64,000 nt of DNA from Fusobacterium varium (lineage in GTDB: Bacteria; Fusobacteriota; Fusobacteriia; Fusobacteriales; Fusobacteriaceae), in NCBI GenBank assembly GCA_002356455.1, contig AP017968.1:3782001-3846000 (forward strand), given 5' to 3'. The notes beneath the pieces were generated by a model. It saw only the letters and a list, made by a program, of their open reading frames with translations, was not told where the DNA came from and made no database searches. The position numbers and the translations under genes are program-made. Below, piece by piece: positions 49,266-60,613 of this stretch. Position 1 is the stretch's first letter; every line of letters begins with the position of its first letter.

Positions 49266-50999
49266 CTAAATAAGCTTTTTAAGCTCTTCTTGAGTTTTTG
49301 AATTCAGATAATCTTCTTTAACTCTGTCTTTCATTTCATTAAAATCAGCTGCTTTATATTTAACTTCATTTATTTTCTTAATGATATAGAATTTATCTTC
49401 AATAAGAGCTGTTTGAACATTATTTATTGGGGCATCAAATATTAACTTTGTAAGCGATTCATTATATCCCAGTCCAGGAATATAACCTGCATCATCTATT
49501 TTTGAAAATAAAGCACTTTGAAGGACATCTTTATTTTCTTTTGAAAGAGTTTCAAAATTTACTGTTCCATTTGTTAACTTTTCTTTTACTGCTTCTATTT
49601 CAGCTTTTTTAGTATTAAGAGTTACTTCTGAAATTTTAGGAACAATTAGAATATGACTCGCTTTTGCTCTCTCTTCATCATCTTTTCTATCTTCTATATA
49701 TATCAAATGCTGTCCAAAAATAGTTTCTACAGGTTCTGGATATATTTTTCCTACTTCTCCTGCAAATACAGCTTTCTGGAAAGGCTCAACCATATCTTTT
49801 TTAGAAAACCATCCTAAATCTCCACCATTTGGTGAACTTGGTCCATCAGAATTATTTTTAGCCATTTCAGCAAAATTTTCAGGAGTAAGAGTTTTCAATA
49901 ATTCTTCTGCTTTTATTTTGGCTGCTGCTTTATCCTCTGCTGAAGGATCAACTTTTAAAATAGCTATATATGAATCAGCACTTGGAAAAGTATCATATAC
50001 AAGTTTATTTTTTTCAAAATACTCTTTTAATTGAGCATCAGTAGGATTTAATGAATTTTTTATATTTTCAAAAAGTCCTTTTTTATACTCGTCAAATTTA
50101 TAATCAAGAGGAAGTGTCTCATCTACTGTTATTCCTCTTTCAATAGCTATTTTAGCTAATTTTATTTGAGCTTTATAATATTCTTTAGATAATTCTCTAG
50201 CTTTCTCTCTATCTCCGTTAGTGATAAATAAATTATTAAGAGTTCTTTTTGCCATTTCTATATTAGATACTGCAAAACCATCCTCTTCCATTTCATTTCT
50301 CTCAACATATGCCTTATATTCTTCTGAAACATTTTCTAATTTCATTTCTTTTCTGGCTTTATGGAGAAGAAGCACATATTCCTCTATTCCTTTAGTCTGT
50401 TTTAAGTCAGTTATTGCTTCACTTTTTACATCAGCCAAAGGTTTTCCAGAAAATCTAATATATAGATTATCCTCATAATATTTATTTATTTCTTCATCAG
50501 TAGGATTAATTCCCTCTTGTATTTTAGCAAGAGTTTTTTCTACTGTAAGATTATCTTTTAATTCTTTTTTAAAAGTATTTTTAGTATACCCCTGTACTTG
50601 AAGCATTCTTTTAAATTGATCTCTGTTTCCGACAGAATTTTCTATTTTATCATATTGAGCATTTACATCTCCACTAGAAACTTTAACTTTTAATTTATCT
50701 GCCATTTCTAATGTGAGGTTTTTATTCACAACTTCATCAAAAGCTAAAATGTCTATGAGACTTTTATCTACTTTATCCCCTAGATATCTTGAATATCCAT
50801 CAATCATTGTAGCTTTTGTTTTTTCCACCTCAAATTTAGATATTTTATTTCCATTTAATTTAAAAGCATAGTTCGAGTGACCATTACTCATACTTCCTAT
50901 GATACTTGATAAAGTAGCGTATCCTCCACCTAATACCATAAGGATAGTTACCAACCAGATAATAGGTTTCATTTGTTTACGAAATTTTCTAATTGCCAT
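49266..50999 (-). CDS. Periplasmic peptidyl-prolyl isomerase/foldase (PpiD/SurA-like)
   Basis: About 577 residues: basic N terminus (AIRKFRKQMK), one membrane anchor (PIIWLVTILMVLGGGYATL), a SurA-N-like chaperone domain (FKLNGNKISKFEVEK and the DILAFDEVVNKNLTLEMAD helices), a parvulin domain (residues about 390-450, NNSDGPSSPNGGDLGWFSKK then FGQHLIYIEDRK), and a degraded second parvulin (SHILIVPK). It helps outer-membrane and secreted proteins fold. I start at the ATG at 50999, giving MAIRKFRKQ; a TTG at 51020 is also in frame. Confidence 0.88.
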   Translation of the reverse strand: MAIRKFRKQMKPIIWLVTILMVLGGGYATLSSIIGSMSNGHSNYAFKLNGNKISKFEVEKTKATMIDGYSRYLGDKVDKSLIDILAFDEVVNKNLTLEMADKLKVKVSSGDVNAQYDKIENSVGNRDQFKRMLQVQGYTKNTFKKELKDNLTVEKTLAKIQEGINPTDEEINKYYEDNLYIRFSGKPLADVKSEAITDLKQTKGIEEYVLLLHKARKEMKLENVSEEYKAYVERNEMEEDGFAVSNIEMAKRTLNNLFITNGDREKARELSKEYYKAQIKLAKIAIERGITVDETLPLDYKFDEYKKGLFENIKNSLNPTDAQLKEYFEKNKLVYDTFPSADSYIAILKVDPSAEDKAAAKIKAEELLKTLTPENFAEMAKNNSDGPSSPNGGDLGWFSKKDMVEPFQKAVFAGEVGKIYPEPVETIFGQHLIYIEDRKDDEERAKASHILIVPKISEVTLNTKKAEIEAVKEKLTNGTVNFETLSKENKDVLQSALFSKIDDAGYIPGLGYNESLTKLIFDAPINNVQTALIEDKFYIIKKINEVKYKAADFNEMKDRVKEDYLNSKTQEELKKLI

Positions 51000-51080
51000 A
51001 ATCAATGTATCACCAGTCAAAACTGGTAATTTTCCCCCTTCTTTTAGTTAGTTCTTTACTGCTGCTTATTTCGTTTCTTT

Positions 51081-52466
51081 CTATTTAAAATCTAAACCAT
51101 ATTTTCTAATTTTTTCATAAAGAGTAGTTCTTCCAATTCCAAGAAGTTTAGAAGTTTCTTGTTTATTCCATCTAGTTTTTTGCAGAGCTATAGCGATAAC
51201 TACTTTTTCAACATCTGCAAGACTGTATATTTCTTGTTCAAGAATATCTTTTAATGGCCCTACTCCCACTACTGTTTTATTTTCAACAGTATCAGATTTC
51301 ATCTTTATTTCAAGCGGAAGATCTTCTACACCTATTATTTTGTCAGTAGAAAGAATTACCATTCTTTCTATCATATTTCTAAGTTCTCTTATATTTCCTG
51401 GATATGAATATTCCATTAAATATTTCATAGCTTCCCCTGATATAACAGGAGTATCTCTGTGAAGTTCTCTTACTATTTTATTTAAGAAATAGTTAGCAAG
51501 AAGAGGTACATCCTCTTTTCTATCTCTTAATGGTGGCACTTCTATTGGAAATACAGTTAGTCTATGATATAGATCTTTTCTGAATTTTCCTTTTTCAGTT
51601 TCATCTTTAAGGTCTTTATCACTAGCTACAATGAATCTTACATCCACTCTTCTAGTTTTATTTCCACCAACTCTTCTTAATTCTCCATATTCAATAACTC
51701 TTAATAATTTAGCTTGAGTTTTGATATCCATAGCTGAAATATCATCAAGGAACATAGTTCCTCCATCAGCTTCTTCTAATAATCCTTTTTTACTTGAATT
51801 AGCTCCTGTAAAGGCTCCTCTTTCAAATCCAAAAAGTTCTCTTTCCATAGTTTCTTCTGGCATAGATGCACAGCTTACTACTATATAGTTATTCTTTCTT
51901 CTATCACTTTTTTTGTATATTTCTTTAGCTACAAGCTCTTTTCCAATTCCATTTTCACCTGTAATGAGAACAGTAAGATCACTTTCAGCTACTTTTTCTA
52001 TAAGATTTTTTACATCTTTTATTCTTGAAGATTGACCTACTATTTCACTCTCTTCTTCAGTACTCAATAATTTTTCTTCAAGTTTTCTTTTCTCTTTTAA
52101 TATTTCAAGATTTTTAAGAGCTGGCATTATAATTCTATTCATTTCTCTCAACTCTACTGGTTTCATTAAATAGTTATAAATGTCTGCATTTCTTAATTCT
52201 TGAAGAACTTCTTCAGTTTCATCGTCTAATAATCCTACAACAACAAAATCTTTTCCAATTCCATTCAATTTTCTTTTAGCTTCTGCAAAATTGAACCATG
52301 TTAGATATTCGTCTAATAAAACAATATCAAAATCACTTTCTCTAAGCATATCTAATGCATCTAAAAGATTATTGAATGTTATGATTTCATATTGTTCTGA
52401 AAGTTCTTTTCTTATTTGTTTTAAAGTTTCTTTTCTTTCTGAAATGGCTAATATAGCATTCTTCAT
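51081..52466 (-). CDS. NtrC-type sigma-54-dependent response regulator with degenerate receiver
   Basis: 461 residues. Receiver domain 1-120: the phosphorylation-site Asp is D52 (IVLLDEY) and Lys is K102 (YLMKPVE), but the N-terminal acidic pair is missing (ILAISERKE) and the usual Ser/Thr is Gly78. AAA+ domain: Walker [13 protein letters not shown], sigma-54 contact loop GAFTGA (217-222), Walker [11 protein letters not shown], and the arginine-finger region. C-terminal Fis-type HTH ([18 protein letters not shown]). It would activate sigma-54 promoters. No rpoN or sensor kinase is in the window. Confidence 0.9.
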   Translation of the reverse strand: MKNAILAISERKETLKQIRKELSEQYEIITFNNLLDALDMLRESDFDIVLLDEYLTWFNFAEAKRKLNGIGKDFVVVGLLDDETEEVLQELRNADIYNYLMKPVELREMNRIIMPALKNLEILKEKRKLEEKLLSTEEESEIVGQSSRIKDVKNLIEKVAESDLTVLITGENGIGKELVAKEIYKKSDRRKNNYIVVSCASMPEETMERELFGFERGAFTGANSSKKGLLEEADGGTMFLDDISAMDIKTQAKLLRVIEYGELRRVGGNKTRRVDVRFIVASDKDLKDETEKGKFRKDLYHRLTVFPIEVPPLRDRKEDVPLLANYFLNKIVRELHRDTPVISGEAMKYLMEYSYPGNIRELRNMIERMVILSTDKIIGVEDLPLEIKMKSDTVENKTVVGVGPLKDILEQEIYSLADVEKVVIAIALQKTRWNKQETSKLLGIGRTTLYEKIRKYGLDFK

Positions 52467-52522
52467 AATTTGGCCTCCCTATTTTATATATCTTTCAAAA
52501 ATAATTCACAATTTATGGTTTT

Positions 52523-52544
52523 CTATTATAATGTATTATAATAG
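52523..52544. promoter_or_regulatory. Palindrome upstream of the NtrC-type gene
   Basis: CTATTATAAT, GT, ATTATAATAG: a perfect 10-bp inverted repeat with a 2-base centre. It resembles Fur/PerR-type boxes (TTATAAT repeats) but with a 2-base instead of 1-base centre. It could also be two back-to-back -10 elements. Confidence 0.5.
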
Positions 52545-52613
52545 ATAATCTGTATTTTTTCAAGACTATTTTTTATAATTTACACTATATTGTGTTATAC
52601 CCCTGAATTACAG

Positions 52614-53633
52614 CTATCTTGTCAAATTAAAAATATCATTGGCTGTTATGTAAAAAATAAATGCAAAAAGAATTAACATTCCAGCAGTATGTAATCTTTC
52701 CTCAAACTTTTTATTTACTTTTATGCCTATTAGTTCTAAAATGACAAAAAGTATTCTTCCACCATCCAAAGCTGGTAAAGGCATAAGATTTAAAATTCCT
52801 ACATTTACTGATAAAAGTGCTGTAAGCCATACCAATATTCCTATGCCTTCTTTTGAAGCATCTCCTACTACTTTTATTATACCAATCGGTCCACTTATTT
52901 CCTCTGATTTTACTTTTCCGCTTATAATAAGTTTTAAGCCTCCCAATGTATCAGTAAAAATCTTTTCAAAGCTTAAAAGGCTCACTTTTGCTGCCTCTCC
53001 AGCTCCATATTTTTCTATAGTATACTCTGGGAGTATTCCTACAATATATCTCTTCGTTTCTGGATCTTCTGTGAGTTCAAGATTTATATTCTCTAATTTC
53101 CCAGCTCTTTCTAATTCTACTTGTATAGGAAGTTTAGGATCTTTTTCTGCAAGTACTTTTCCTATATCGTTCCATTCTTTTATCTCTATACCATCTATTT
53201 TCAATATCTTATCTTTTGGAAAGATAACTTTACTCCCCTTGCTCTCTGGAAGTACATTTCCTATTACAGCTTCTTTATTTTGAATATATTTTCCATGTGA
53301 ATAAATCATAGCAAAAATTAATACAAATGCAAGAAGAAAGTTCATAAATACTCCAGCAAAAAGAACTACAAACCTGGCTAAAGGCGGCTTACTGTTAAAA
53401 CCATCTTCAACTTCACTTCCTACTTCCATTCCTTCTATATTTACAAATCCTCCAAGCGGAACAGCTCTAAAGGAATATGTTGTTTTCATTGTCTCATATG
53501 AGTACACTTGCGGCCCCATTCCAATTGAAAATTCACTTACAGGCATTTTAAAAAACTTAGCTGTAAGAAAATGTCCAAGTTCATGTATAAATATTATTAT
53601 TCCTAAAACCAGAATAGCTATTAATATGTTCAT
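52614..53633 (-). CDS. rseP: Site-2 protease family zinc metalloprotease (RseP-like)
   Basis: Intramembrane protease, about 339 residues. Active-site HELGH in the first membrane segment (IIIFIHELGHFLTAKF), a PDZ domain (around SKVIFPKDKILKIDGIEIKE), and the second-site NLMPLPALDGGRILF in the third. In other bacteria it releases envelope stress regulators. I start at the ATG at 53633: GGAGG lies 6 bases before it; the frame extends to an ATG at 53645 that overlaps the ribosome binding site. Last gene of the uppS-cdsA-dxr-tmk-rseP run. Confidence 0.92.
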   Translation of the reverse strand: MNILIAILVLGIIIFIHELGHFLTAKFFKMPVSEFSIGMGPQVYSYETMKTTYSFRAVPLGGFVNIEGMEVGSEVEDGFNSKPPLARFVVLFAGVFMNFLLAFVLIFAMIYSHGKYIQNKEAVIGNVLPESKGSKVIFPKDKILKIDGIEIKEWNDIGKVLAEKDPKLPIQVELERAGKLENINLELTEDPETKRYIVGILPEYTIEKYGAGEAAKVSLLSFEKIFTDTLGGLKLIISGKVKSEEISGPIGIIKVVGDASKEGIGILVWLTALLSVNVGILNLMPLPALDGGRILFVILELIGIKVNKKFEERLHTAGMLILFAFIFYITANDIFNLTR

Positions 53634-53648
53634 TATTTCCTCCATCTA

Positions 53649-54320
53649 TCAGATGATATTTCTGACTAATTTATATACCTCTTCTCCTATTTCATCTATA
53701 GTTTTAAGTCTGTCTCCATCTGTACATTTTATCTCTTTCCATCCATATTTTTTTGCTATATTACAGGCATTTACATGAGATTTTTCCAGATAAACTGCAT
53801 CTCTTTCATGGATATCTTTTCTCTGTTCCCCAGTTATTTTATTATTTCTTTCCTTCATAAGTTTCAATGCCATTTCTGTGGGCATATTTAAAAATATTAT
53901 AAGATCTGGTCTTGGAATATTCATTTTATCATATTCCAATTCATCCAACCAATTTAAATATAGATTTTTCTCTGTTTCATCTATTATTTTAGAAGCCTGA
54001 TGTACCATATTAGAAGTAACATATCTGTCTGTCACTATTATTCCATCTCCCTGATAGAATTTTTCCCAATCCATTTTATATGAAGCATATCTGTCAATAG
54101 CATACATCATTGACACTGGATAAGGGTTTACTTTCATTGCATCTTCTCCAAATTTTCCTGCCAGATACATTTTTACAGGCTCACATGCAGGGCTGTCATA
54201 ATTTGGAAATGATATTTTTTTTACATTATATTTTTCAATCAAGAGTCTTTCAAACAGTTTTTTTGTCTGTGTTTCTTTTCCGCTAGAATCTGTTCCTTCT
54301 ATAACTATTAGTTTTCCCAT
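53649..54320 (-). CDS. tmk: Thymidylate kinase
   Basis: Phosphorylates dTMP to dTDP, about 223 residues. P-loop VIEGTDSSGKETQTKKLF, the DR(Y/F) motif (IIVTDRYVTSNM), and DLIIFLNMPTEMAL. I start at the ATG at 54320, 9 bases after AAGGAG, giving MGKLIVIEGTDSSGKE as usual; the open frame to 54347 would overlap dxr. Confidence 0.93.
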   Translation of the reverse strand: MGKLIVIEGTDSSGKETQTKKLFERLLIEKYNVKKISFPNYDSPACEPVKMYLAGKFGEDAMKVNPYPVSMMYAIDRYASYKMDWEKFYQGDGIIVTDRYVTSNMVHQASKIIDETEKNLYLNWLDELEYDKMNIPRPDLIIFLNMPTEMALKLMKERNNKITGEQRKDIHERDAVYLEKSHVNACNIAKKYGWKEIKCTDGDRLKTIDEIGEEVYKLVRNII

Positions 54321-54336
54321 TTTACTTTTCTCCTTC

Positions 54337-55488
54337 TTATTTTCCATACTCTATATATACCCAGTTTCTTGTTTCTTTATCTACACTTTTAACTGTTTCT
54401 ACGCTATTAATCTCAACTGGTTCATGTCTATTCATAGACTTTTCTATTATTTCATATATAGTAAGAAACCCTATTTTCCCTTTCATGAATAATTCCACTG
54501 CCACTTCATTCGCTGCATTAAATACTGCTGGCATAGATTTTCCTGTTCTTCCTGCCCTATAAGCAAGCTCCACTCCTTTGAAGGTTTCATTATCTACCTT
54601 TTCAAATGTGAGAGCAGATATTTTCATAAAATCAAGTGTTTCAAATACAATATTAGCTTCTCTCTTAGGATAAGTAAAGGCATATTGAATAGGAAGTTTC
54701 ATATCAGGTGCTCCAAGCTGTGCTATTACTGCTTTGTCTTTGAACTGAACCATTGAATGTATCACACTTTGAGGATGTATTAAAACATCTATATGATCAT
54801 AATCCACTCCAAATAATTCATGAGCTTCAATTACTTCAAGTCCTTTATTTACAAGAGAAGATGAATCTATAGTTATTTTTTTACCCATAGACCAATTTGG
54901 ATGTTTTAAAGCATCTTCTACTTTTACTTTTTTCAATTCCTCTTTTTTCTTTCCCCTGAAAGTTCCTCCACTGGCAGTTATTATTATTTTTTCAACTTCA
55001 TTTTTCTTCCCTCCTAATAGAGATTGAAATATGGCTGAATGCTCACTGTCTACAGGAATTATTTCAGATTTTGGATACTCTGCCAAAAGGCGATTTATAT
55101 ATGAGCCAGCAGCTACCATAGTTTCTTTATTAGCAAGTGCTATCCTTTTGCTGTTTTTTATTCCTTCTACAGTGGCTTCTATTCCTATAGCCCCGCTGAC
55201 AGCAGTGAGAAGTATATCATAATCTTTCAACATGGCTAATTCTTTAAGTCCTTCATCTCCTAAAAATATTTTCATATTTGGAAATTCTGACTTTATTTCC
55301 TTATATCCCTCTTCTGTTCCAACTGTCACATATTCTGGAGTAAATTCTCTTATCTGCTCCAAAAGCAGTTTATGATTTTTATGCCCACTCAAAGCTGCTA
55401 CTTTAAATTTTTTCTTTGCATTTCTTATTACTTCTAAAGCATTAGTTCCTATACTACCAGTAGATCCTAATACAACTATTCTTTTCAC
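54337..55488 (-). CDS. dxr: 1-deoxy-D-xylulose 5-phosphate reductoisomerase
   Basis: Second step of the MEP isoprenoid pathway, 383 residues. NADPH site [18 protein letters not shown], metal and substrate site ([57 protein letters not shown]). Feeds undecaprenyl phosphate synthesis via the nearby uppS. A terminator lies between it and cdsA. Confidence 0.97.
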   Translation of the reverse strand: MKRIVVLGSTGSIGTNALEVIRNAKKKFKVAALSGHKNHKLLLEQIREFTPEYVTVGTEEGYKEIKSEFPNMKIFLGDEGLKELAMLKDYDILLTAVSGAIGIEATVEGIKNSKRIALANKETMVAAGSYINRLLAEYPKSEIIPVDSEHSAIFQSLLGGKKNEVEKIIITASGGTFRGKKKEELKKVKVEDALKHPNWSMGKKITIDSSSLVNKGLEVIEAHELFGVDYDHIDVLIHPQSVIHSMVQFKDKAVIAQLGAPDMKLPIQYAFTYPKREANIVFETLDFMKISALTFEKVDNETFKGVELAYRAGRTGKSMPAVFNAANEVAVELFMKGKIGFLTIYEIIEKSMNRHEPVEINSVETVKSVDKETRNWVYIEYGK

Positions 55489-55507
55489 TTTTTAAATTCC
55501 TCCTATG

Positions 55508-55545
55508 AAAAAAATTGGGCGAACAGAAATATCCTTTCACCCAAT
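55508..55545 (-). terminator. Terminator between cdsA and dxr
   Basis: ATTGGGCGAA and its partner TTTCACCCAAT pair (with one G-T pair), T-run on the minus strand. It may lower dxr expression from the uppS-cdsA promoter. Confidence 0.65.
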
Positions 55546-55556
55546 GAGATATTATA

Positions 55557-56381
55557 TTATAAAACTATAAATTTCAAAAGATAATAAACAGTAGGTGCTA
55601 CAAAAAGCATACTATCAAATCTATCTAATATTCCTCCATGCCCTTTAAGAATACTTCCTGAATCCTTTACCTTAAATTCTCTTTTAAACATAGACTCACC
55701 TAAATCACCAATTTGAGCTATTATACTAATAAATATTCCTATTATTACTATATTAGTCATTCCAAGTTCACCATTATTAAGCAGATTAAAATACTTCTCA
55801 AGTAAATAAAGAGAAATTATTGTAAATACTGTTCCTCCTATTGAGCCTTCAATAGATTTTTTAGGACTTATACTGCTGAAACCTCTATTAAATATTTTTC
55901 TTCCTATAGCCATTCCTGTAAAATATGCAAAACTATCACATACCCAAACCATTATTTGAGCTGTTAAGAGCCATTTTCCGCCATTTGGAAGAAAACTTAT
56001 CAATATTACATGAGAAAAAAGTACTGAAATATATAATGCTCCTAAAACAGTTTCCCCTATATCAACACTTGCATTTTCTACCTTATTCTCCAATACTCTA
56101 TATCCAATTAGAAATATAACAAAAAAAGCCAAAAGTCCTGTTACATCTATTGACAAAGTTCCTAATTCATTAAAAAATAATACATTAGGAATAAGCAAAG
56201 CTCCTATTATTCCTGCTACCTTATGAGGTTTTTTTCCTCCCATTTCTGCCATATTATAAAATTCATAAGCTCCCATGCCTACAATTACATTTACAAAGAG
56301 AAGCAAAGGAAAACCTCCATGATATAATATGTAGATAAGCAGTGGTATCCCCACTATGGCTACCATTATTCTACTAAGCAT
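55557..56381 (-). CDS. cdsA: Phosphatidate cytidylyltransferase
   Basis: Makes CDP-diacylglycerol for phospholipid synthesis; membrane protein of 274 residues with about eight segments. The C-terminal signature SPKKSIEGSIGGTVFTI and the GDLGESMFKREFKVKDSGSI with HGGILDRFDSMLFVAP are diagnostic. It overlaps uppS by 8 bases. Confidence 0.95.
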   Translation of the reverse strand: MLSRIMVAIVGIPLLIYILYHGGFPLLLFVNVIVGMGAYEFYNMAEMGGKKPHKVAGIIGALLIPNVLFFNELGTLSIDVTGLLAFFVIFLIGYRVLENKVENASVDIGETVLGALYISVLFSHVILISFLPNGGKWLLTAQIMVWVCDSFAYFTGMAIGRKIFNRGFSSISPKKSIEGSIGGTVFTIISLYLLEKYFNLLNNGELGMTNIVIIGIFISIIAQIGDLGESMFKREFKVKDSGSILKGHGGILDRFDSMLFVAPTVYYLLKFIVL

Positions 56382-57066
56382 TTTTTACTCCTCCAAATCT
56401 TCTGTCTCTTTCATTGTAACTCTGTATAGCTTTATCCAATTCCTTTTCATCAAAGTCAGGCCATAATGCATCTGTGATATATATTTCTGAGTATGCTATC
56501 TGCCACAATAAAAAGTTTGATATTCTCAATTCTCCACTTGTTCTTACCAGCAATTCTGGATCAGGTATATCATTATATAAATATTTGGAAAAATTTTCTT
56601 CATCTATATGCTCTATTCCTGATTTAAGAATAGAATTTACAGCATCTGTTATTTCTGCTCTCCCACCATAATTAAATGCTATATTTAATGTAAGCCCCGT
56701 ATTATCCCTACTCTTATCTTCTAGTTTTTTTATAGCTTCCAAAAGTGATGGACTTACTCCTTCTTTTCTCCCTGATACCAAAAATCTTACATTATTTTTC
56801 ATTATATTTTTTTCTTCATTTTTTAAATATGTTTTAAAGAGAAACATTAAAGCATCAACTTCATCTTTACTTCTCTTCCAGTTTTCTGTTGAAAAAGCAT
56901 AAACAGTAAGATATCCAACTCCAATCTTTCCTGCATAAGTTATTATCTTTCTTAGTGCATTAGCCCCTTCTTTATGGCCTAATGTCCTAGGTAACCCTCT
57001 TTTCTCTGCCCATCTACCATTTCCATCCATGATTATTGCTATATGACTTGGAATTCTTGACTCCAC
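56374..57066 (-). CDS. uppS: Undecaprenyl diphosphate synthase (cis-prenyltransferase)
   Basis: Makes the C55 lipid carrier for cell wall and LPS synthesis, 230 residues. HIAIIMDGNGRWAEKRG (catalytic Asp in MDGNGRWA), LTVYAFSTENWKRS, NIAFNYGGRAEITDA, and LLVRTSGELRISNFLLWQ. First gene of the uppS-cdsA unit. Confidence 0.97.
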   Translation of the reverse strand: MESRIPSHIAIIMDGNGRWAEKRGLPRTLGHKEGANALRKIITYAGKIGVGYLTVYAFSTENWKRSKDEVDALMFLFKTYLKNEEKNIMKNNVRFLVSGRKEGVSPSLLEAIKKLEDKSRDNTGLTLNIAFNYGGRAEITDAVNSILKSGIEHIDEENFSKYLYNDIPDPELLVRTSGELRISNFLLWQIAYSEIYITDALWPDFDEKELDKAIQSYNERDRRFGGVKNA

Positions 57067-57131
57067 TATCTATCACCTCATTGATATATTCAGTAAATTT
57101 TACCATATTTATTGAAATTTTTCTATATAAT

Positions 57132-57262
57132 ATAAAAAAGAGACTGAATAAAAAGATAGATCAATATTTAGAAATTTCAAAAGCAGAAGAATTAATACAA
57201 ATCTTCTTAGTAAAAAAATTCTAAAACATTATTCATCTTATAAATCAGTCTCTTCGTTTTAA
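57132..57262 (-). other. Structured AT-rich spacer between frr and uppS
   Basis: AAGAGACTGA (about 57138-57147) and TCAGTCTCTT (57245-57254) are a perfect 10-bp inverted repeat enclosing about 97 bases, with an inner AGAAGA/TCTTCT pair; T-run follows on the minus strand. It may be a long-loop terminator of frr, a small RNA or a small remnant element. No convincing coding frame. Confidence 0.4.
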
Positions 57263-57278
57263 ACATTATTTATAACTA

Positions 57279-57845
57279 TTAAACAGTTGTGATTTCTTTT
57301 TCTTTTTTAGCAAAAAGATCATCTATTGCTTTAATGTGCGCATCAGTTATTTTTTGAATTTCAGCTTCTAAAGTTTTTACTTCATCTTCAGAAATTGGGT
57401 TTTCCTTATCTTTAGAAAGTTTTTTAAGGTCATTATTTCCATCTTTTCTGATATTTCTTACTGCTACTTTTCCATTTTCAGCTTCTGTTTTAGCCATTTT
57501 TACATATTCTTTTCTTCTTTCAGCAGTAAGTTCAGGCATTACAAGTCTGATAACTTTACCATCATTATTTGGTGTAAGTCCTAGATTTGCAGCCATGATA
57601 GCTTTTTCTATTTTAGAAATAAGAGATTTATCCCATGGATCAATAACTAGTAATCTAGCTTCTGGAGCAGAAACTGACCCTACTTGATTTAAAGGCATAT
57701 CTGATCCATATTGTTCAACTTTTACATTGTCAAGCATTGAAACATTAGCTCTTCCAGCTCTAATAGAAGTAAATTTATGTTTTGTTGCTTCTATTGCTTT
57801 TTCCATTTTTTCATTACATAATTTAACTACATCTTGTCCTGTCAT
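57279..57845 (-). CDS. frr: Ribosome recycling factor
   Basis: Splits post-termination ribosomes with EF-G, 188 residues, normal length. KFTSIRAGRANVSMLDNVKV, INPWDKS-like LLVIDPWDKSLI, NDGKVIRLVMPELTAERRKE and RNIRKDGNNDLKKLSKDKE are diagnostic. Follows pyrH by 17 bases, as in many bacteria. Confidence 0.97.
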   Translation of the reverse strand: MTGQDVVKLCNEKMEKAIEATKHKFTSIRAGRANVSMLDNVKVEQYGSDMPLNQVGSVSAPEARLLVIDPWDKSLISKIEKAIMAANLGLTPNNDGKVIRLVMPELTAERRKEYVKMAKTEAENGKVAVRNIRKDGNNDLKKLSKDKENPISEDEVKTLEAEIQKITDAHIKAIDDLFAKKEKEITTV

Positions 57846-57862
57846 ATCTTTTCCCTCCTGAT

Positions 57863-59552
<1,690 letters not shown>

Positions 59553-59615
59553 GTCTTCCTCCTAATAAAAATAGTTTTTATTAAATCTTCTATAATTGTA
59601 TCTCAGTTGATGTAA

Positions 59616-60359
59616 TTACTCAGCTGATCCTTCTTCTACATTGATTTCTTCAGAAGCTACTTCTTTAACTTCTTTACCTTGATTTCCTTCAATAATTGCA
59701 TTAGCAATAACTGAAGATATAAGTTTTACTGATCTTATAGCGTCATCATTAGCTGGAATTGGATAAGTTACTAAATCAGGATCTACATTTGTATCGATCA
59801 TTGCAAATACAGGTATTCCTAAGTTAGCTGCTTCAACGATTGCTAGAGTTTCTTTTTTACAGTCTACAATAAATATAGCTTGAGGAACATCTTTCATATC
59901 TTTAATTCCAGAAAGATTTTTAGAAAGTTTAACTAATTCTTTTCTGAAGTTAGCTGCTTCTTTTTTAGTATAAGCAGTATCTAAAGTTCCATCTGCTTCC
60001 ATTTTTTCTAATTCTTTTAATCTTTCAATTCTTGTTTTGATAGTAGCGAAGTTAGTTAGCATTCCTCCAAGCCATCTGTTATTTACATAGTACATTCCAG
60101 ATCTTTCAGCTTGTTCTTTTACAGCTTCTTGAGCTTGTTTTTTAGTTCCTACAAATAGAACTTTTCCACCATTTTCAGCGATTTCTCTAATAACTGCATA
60201 AGCTTCCTCAATTTTCTTTAAAGATTTGTGTAAATCGATTACATGGATTCCATTTCTCTCAGTAAAGATGTATTTAGCCATTTTTGGATTCCATCTTTTT
60301 GCTTGGTGTCCAAAGTGAACTCCAGCTTCTAATAATTGTTTCATTGTTATTACTGCCAT
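59616..60359 (-). CDS. rpsB: 30S ribosomal protein S2
   Basis: Small-subunit protein, 247 residues. [49 protein letters not shown]-like [20 protein letters not shown], and [20 protein letters not shown] are diagnostic. It has a strong promoter and a roughly 100-base structured leader that may mediate S2 feedback. Confidence 0.97.
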   Translation of the reverse strand: MAVITMKQLLEAGVHFGHQAKRWNPKMAKYIFTERNGIHVIDLHKSLKKIEEAYAVIREIAENGGKVLFVGTKKQAQEAVKEQAERSGMYYVNNRWLGGMLTNFATIKTRIERLKELEKMEADGTLDTAYTKKEAANFRKELVKLSKNLSGIKDMKDVPQAIFIVDCKKETLAIVEAANLGIPVFAMIDTNVDPDLVTYPIPANDDAIRSVKLISSVIANAIIEGNQGKEVKEVASEEINVEEGSAE

Positions 60360-60389
60360 TTTTTCCTCCTAAATTTTGGTTTTTTCTTC

Positions 60390-60446
60390 CACTAGTCTTG
60401 AAACTAAGCTATCTTAAAAAGACACCCTGCCTAGAAATAACTAGTG
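60390..60446 (-). promoter_or_regulatory. Candidate structured leader of rpsB
   Basis: ACTAGT at 60391-60396 and 60440-60445 can pair and enclose about 43 bases including CTAGGCAGGGTGTC. Leaders bound by S2 exist before rpsB in other bacteria; whether this is homologous was not tested. Confidence 0.45.
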
Positions 60447-60467
60447 TGTGTATTTAAACAACGGTTT

Positions 60468-60496
60468 ATTTTATCACACTTTTTAGTAAATGTCAA
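60468..60496 (-). promoter_or_regulatory. Promoter of rpsB-tsf
   Basis: Minus strand TTGACA (60491-60496), 17-bp spacer, TAAAAT (60468-60473) with an upstream TG. Transcription would begin near 60461. Confidence 0.8.
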
Positions 60497-60613
60497 TATT
60501 TTCAAGGAGATTAAGAGGTAAAATACTCTTTTTTGCGATAAAATATTTTTTTATTTATTTATCTTCTTCTTTATAATATAATATATTATAAAATATCTTA
60601 CAGGGGTGAGAGA

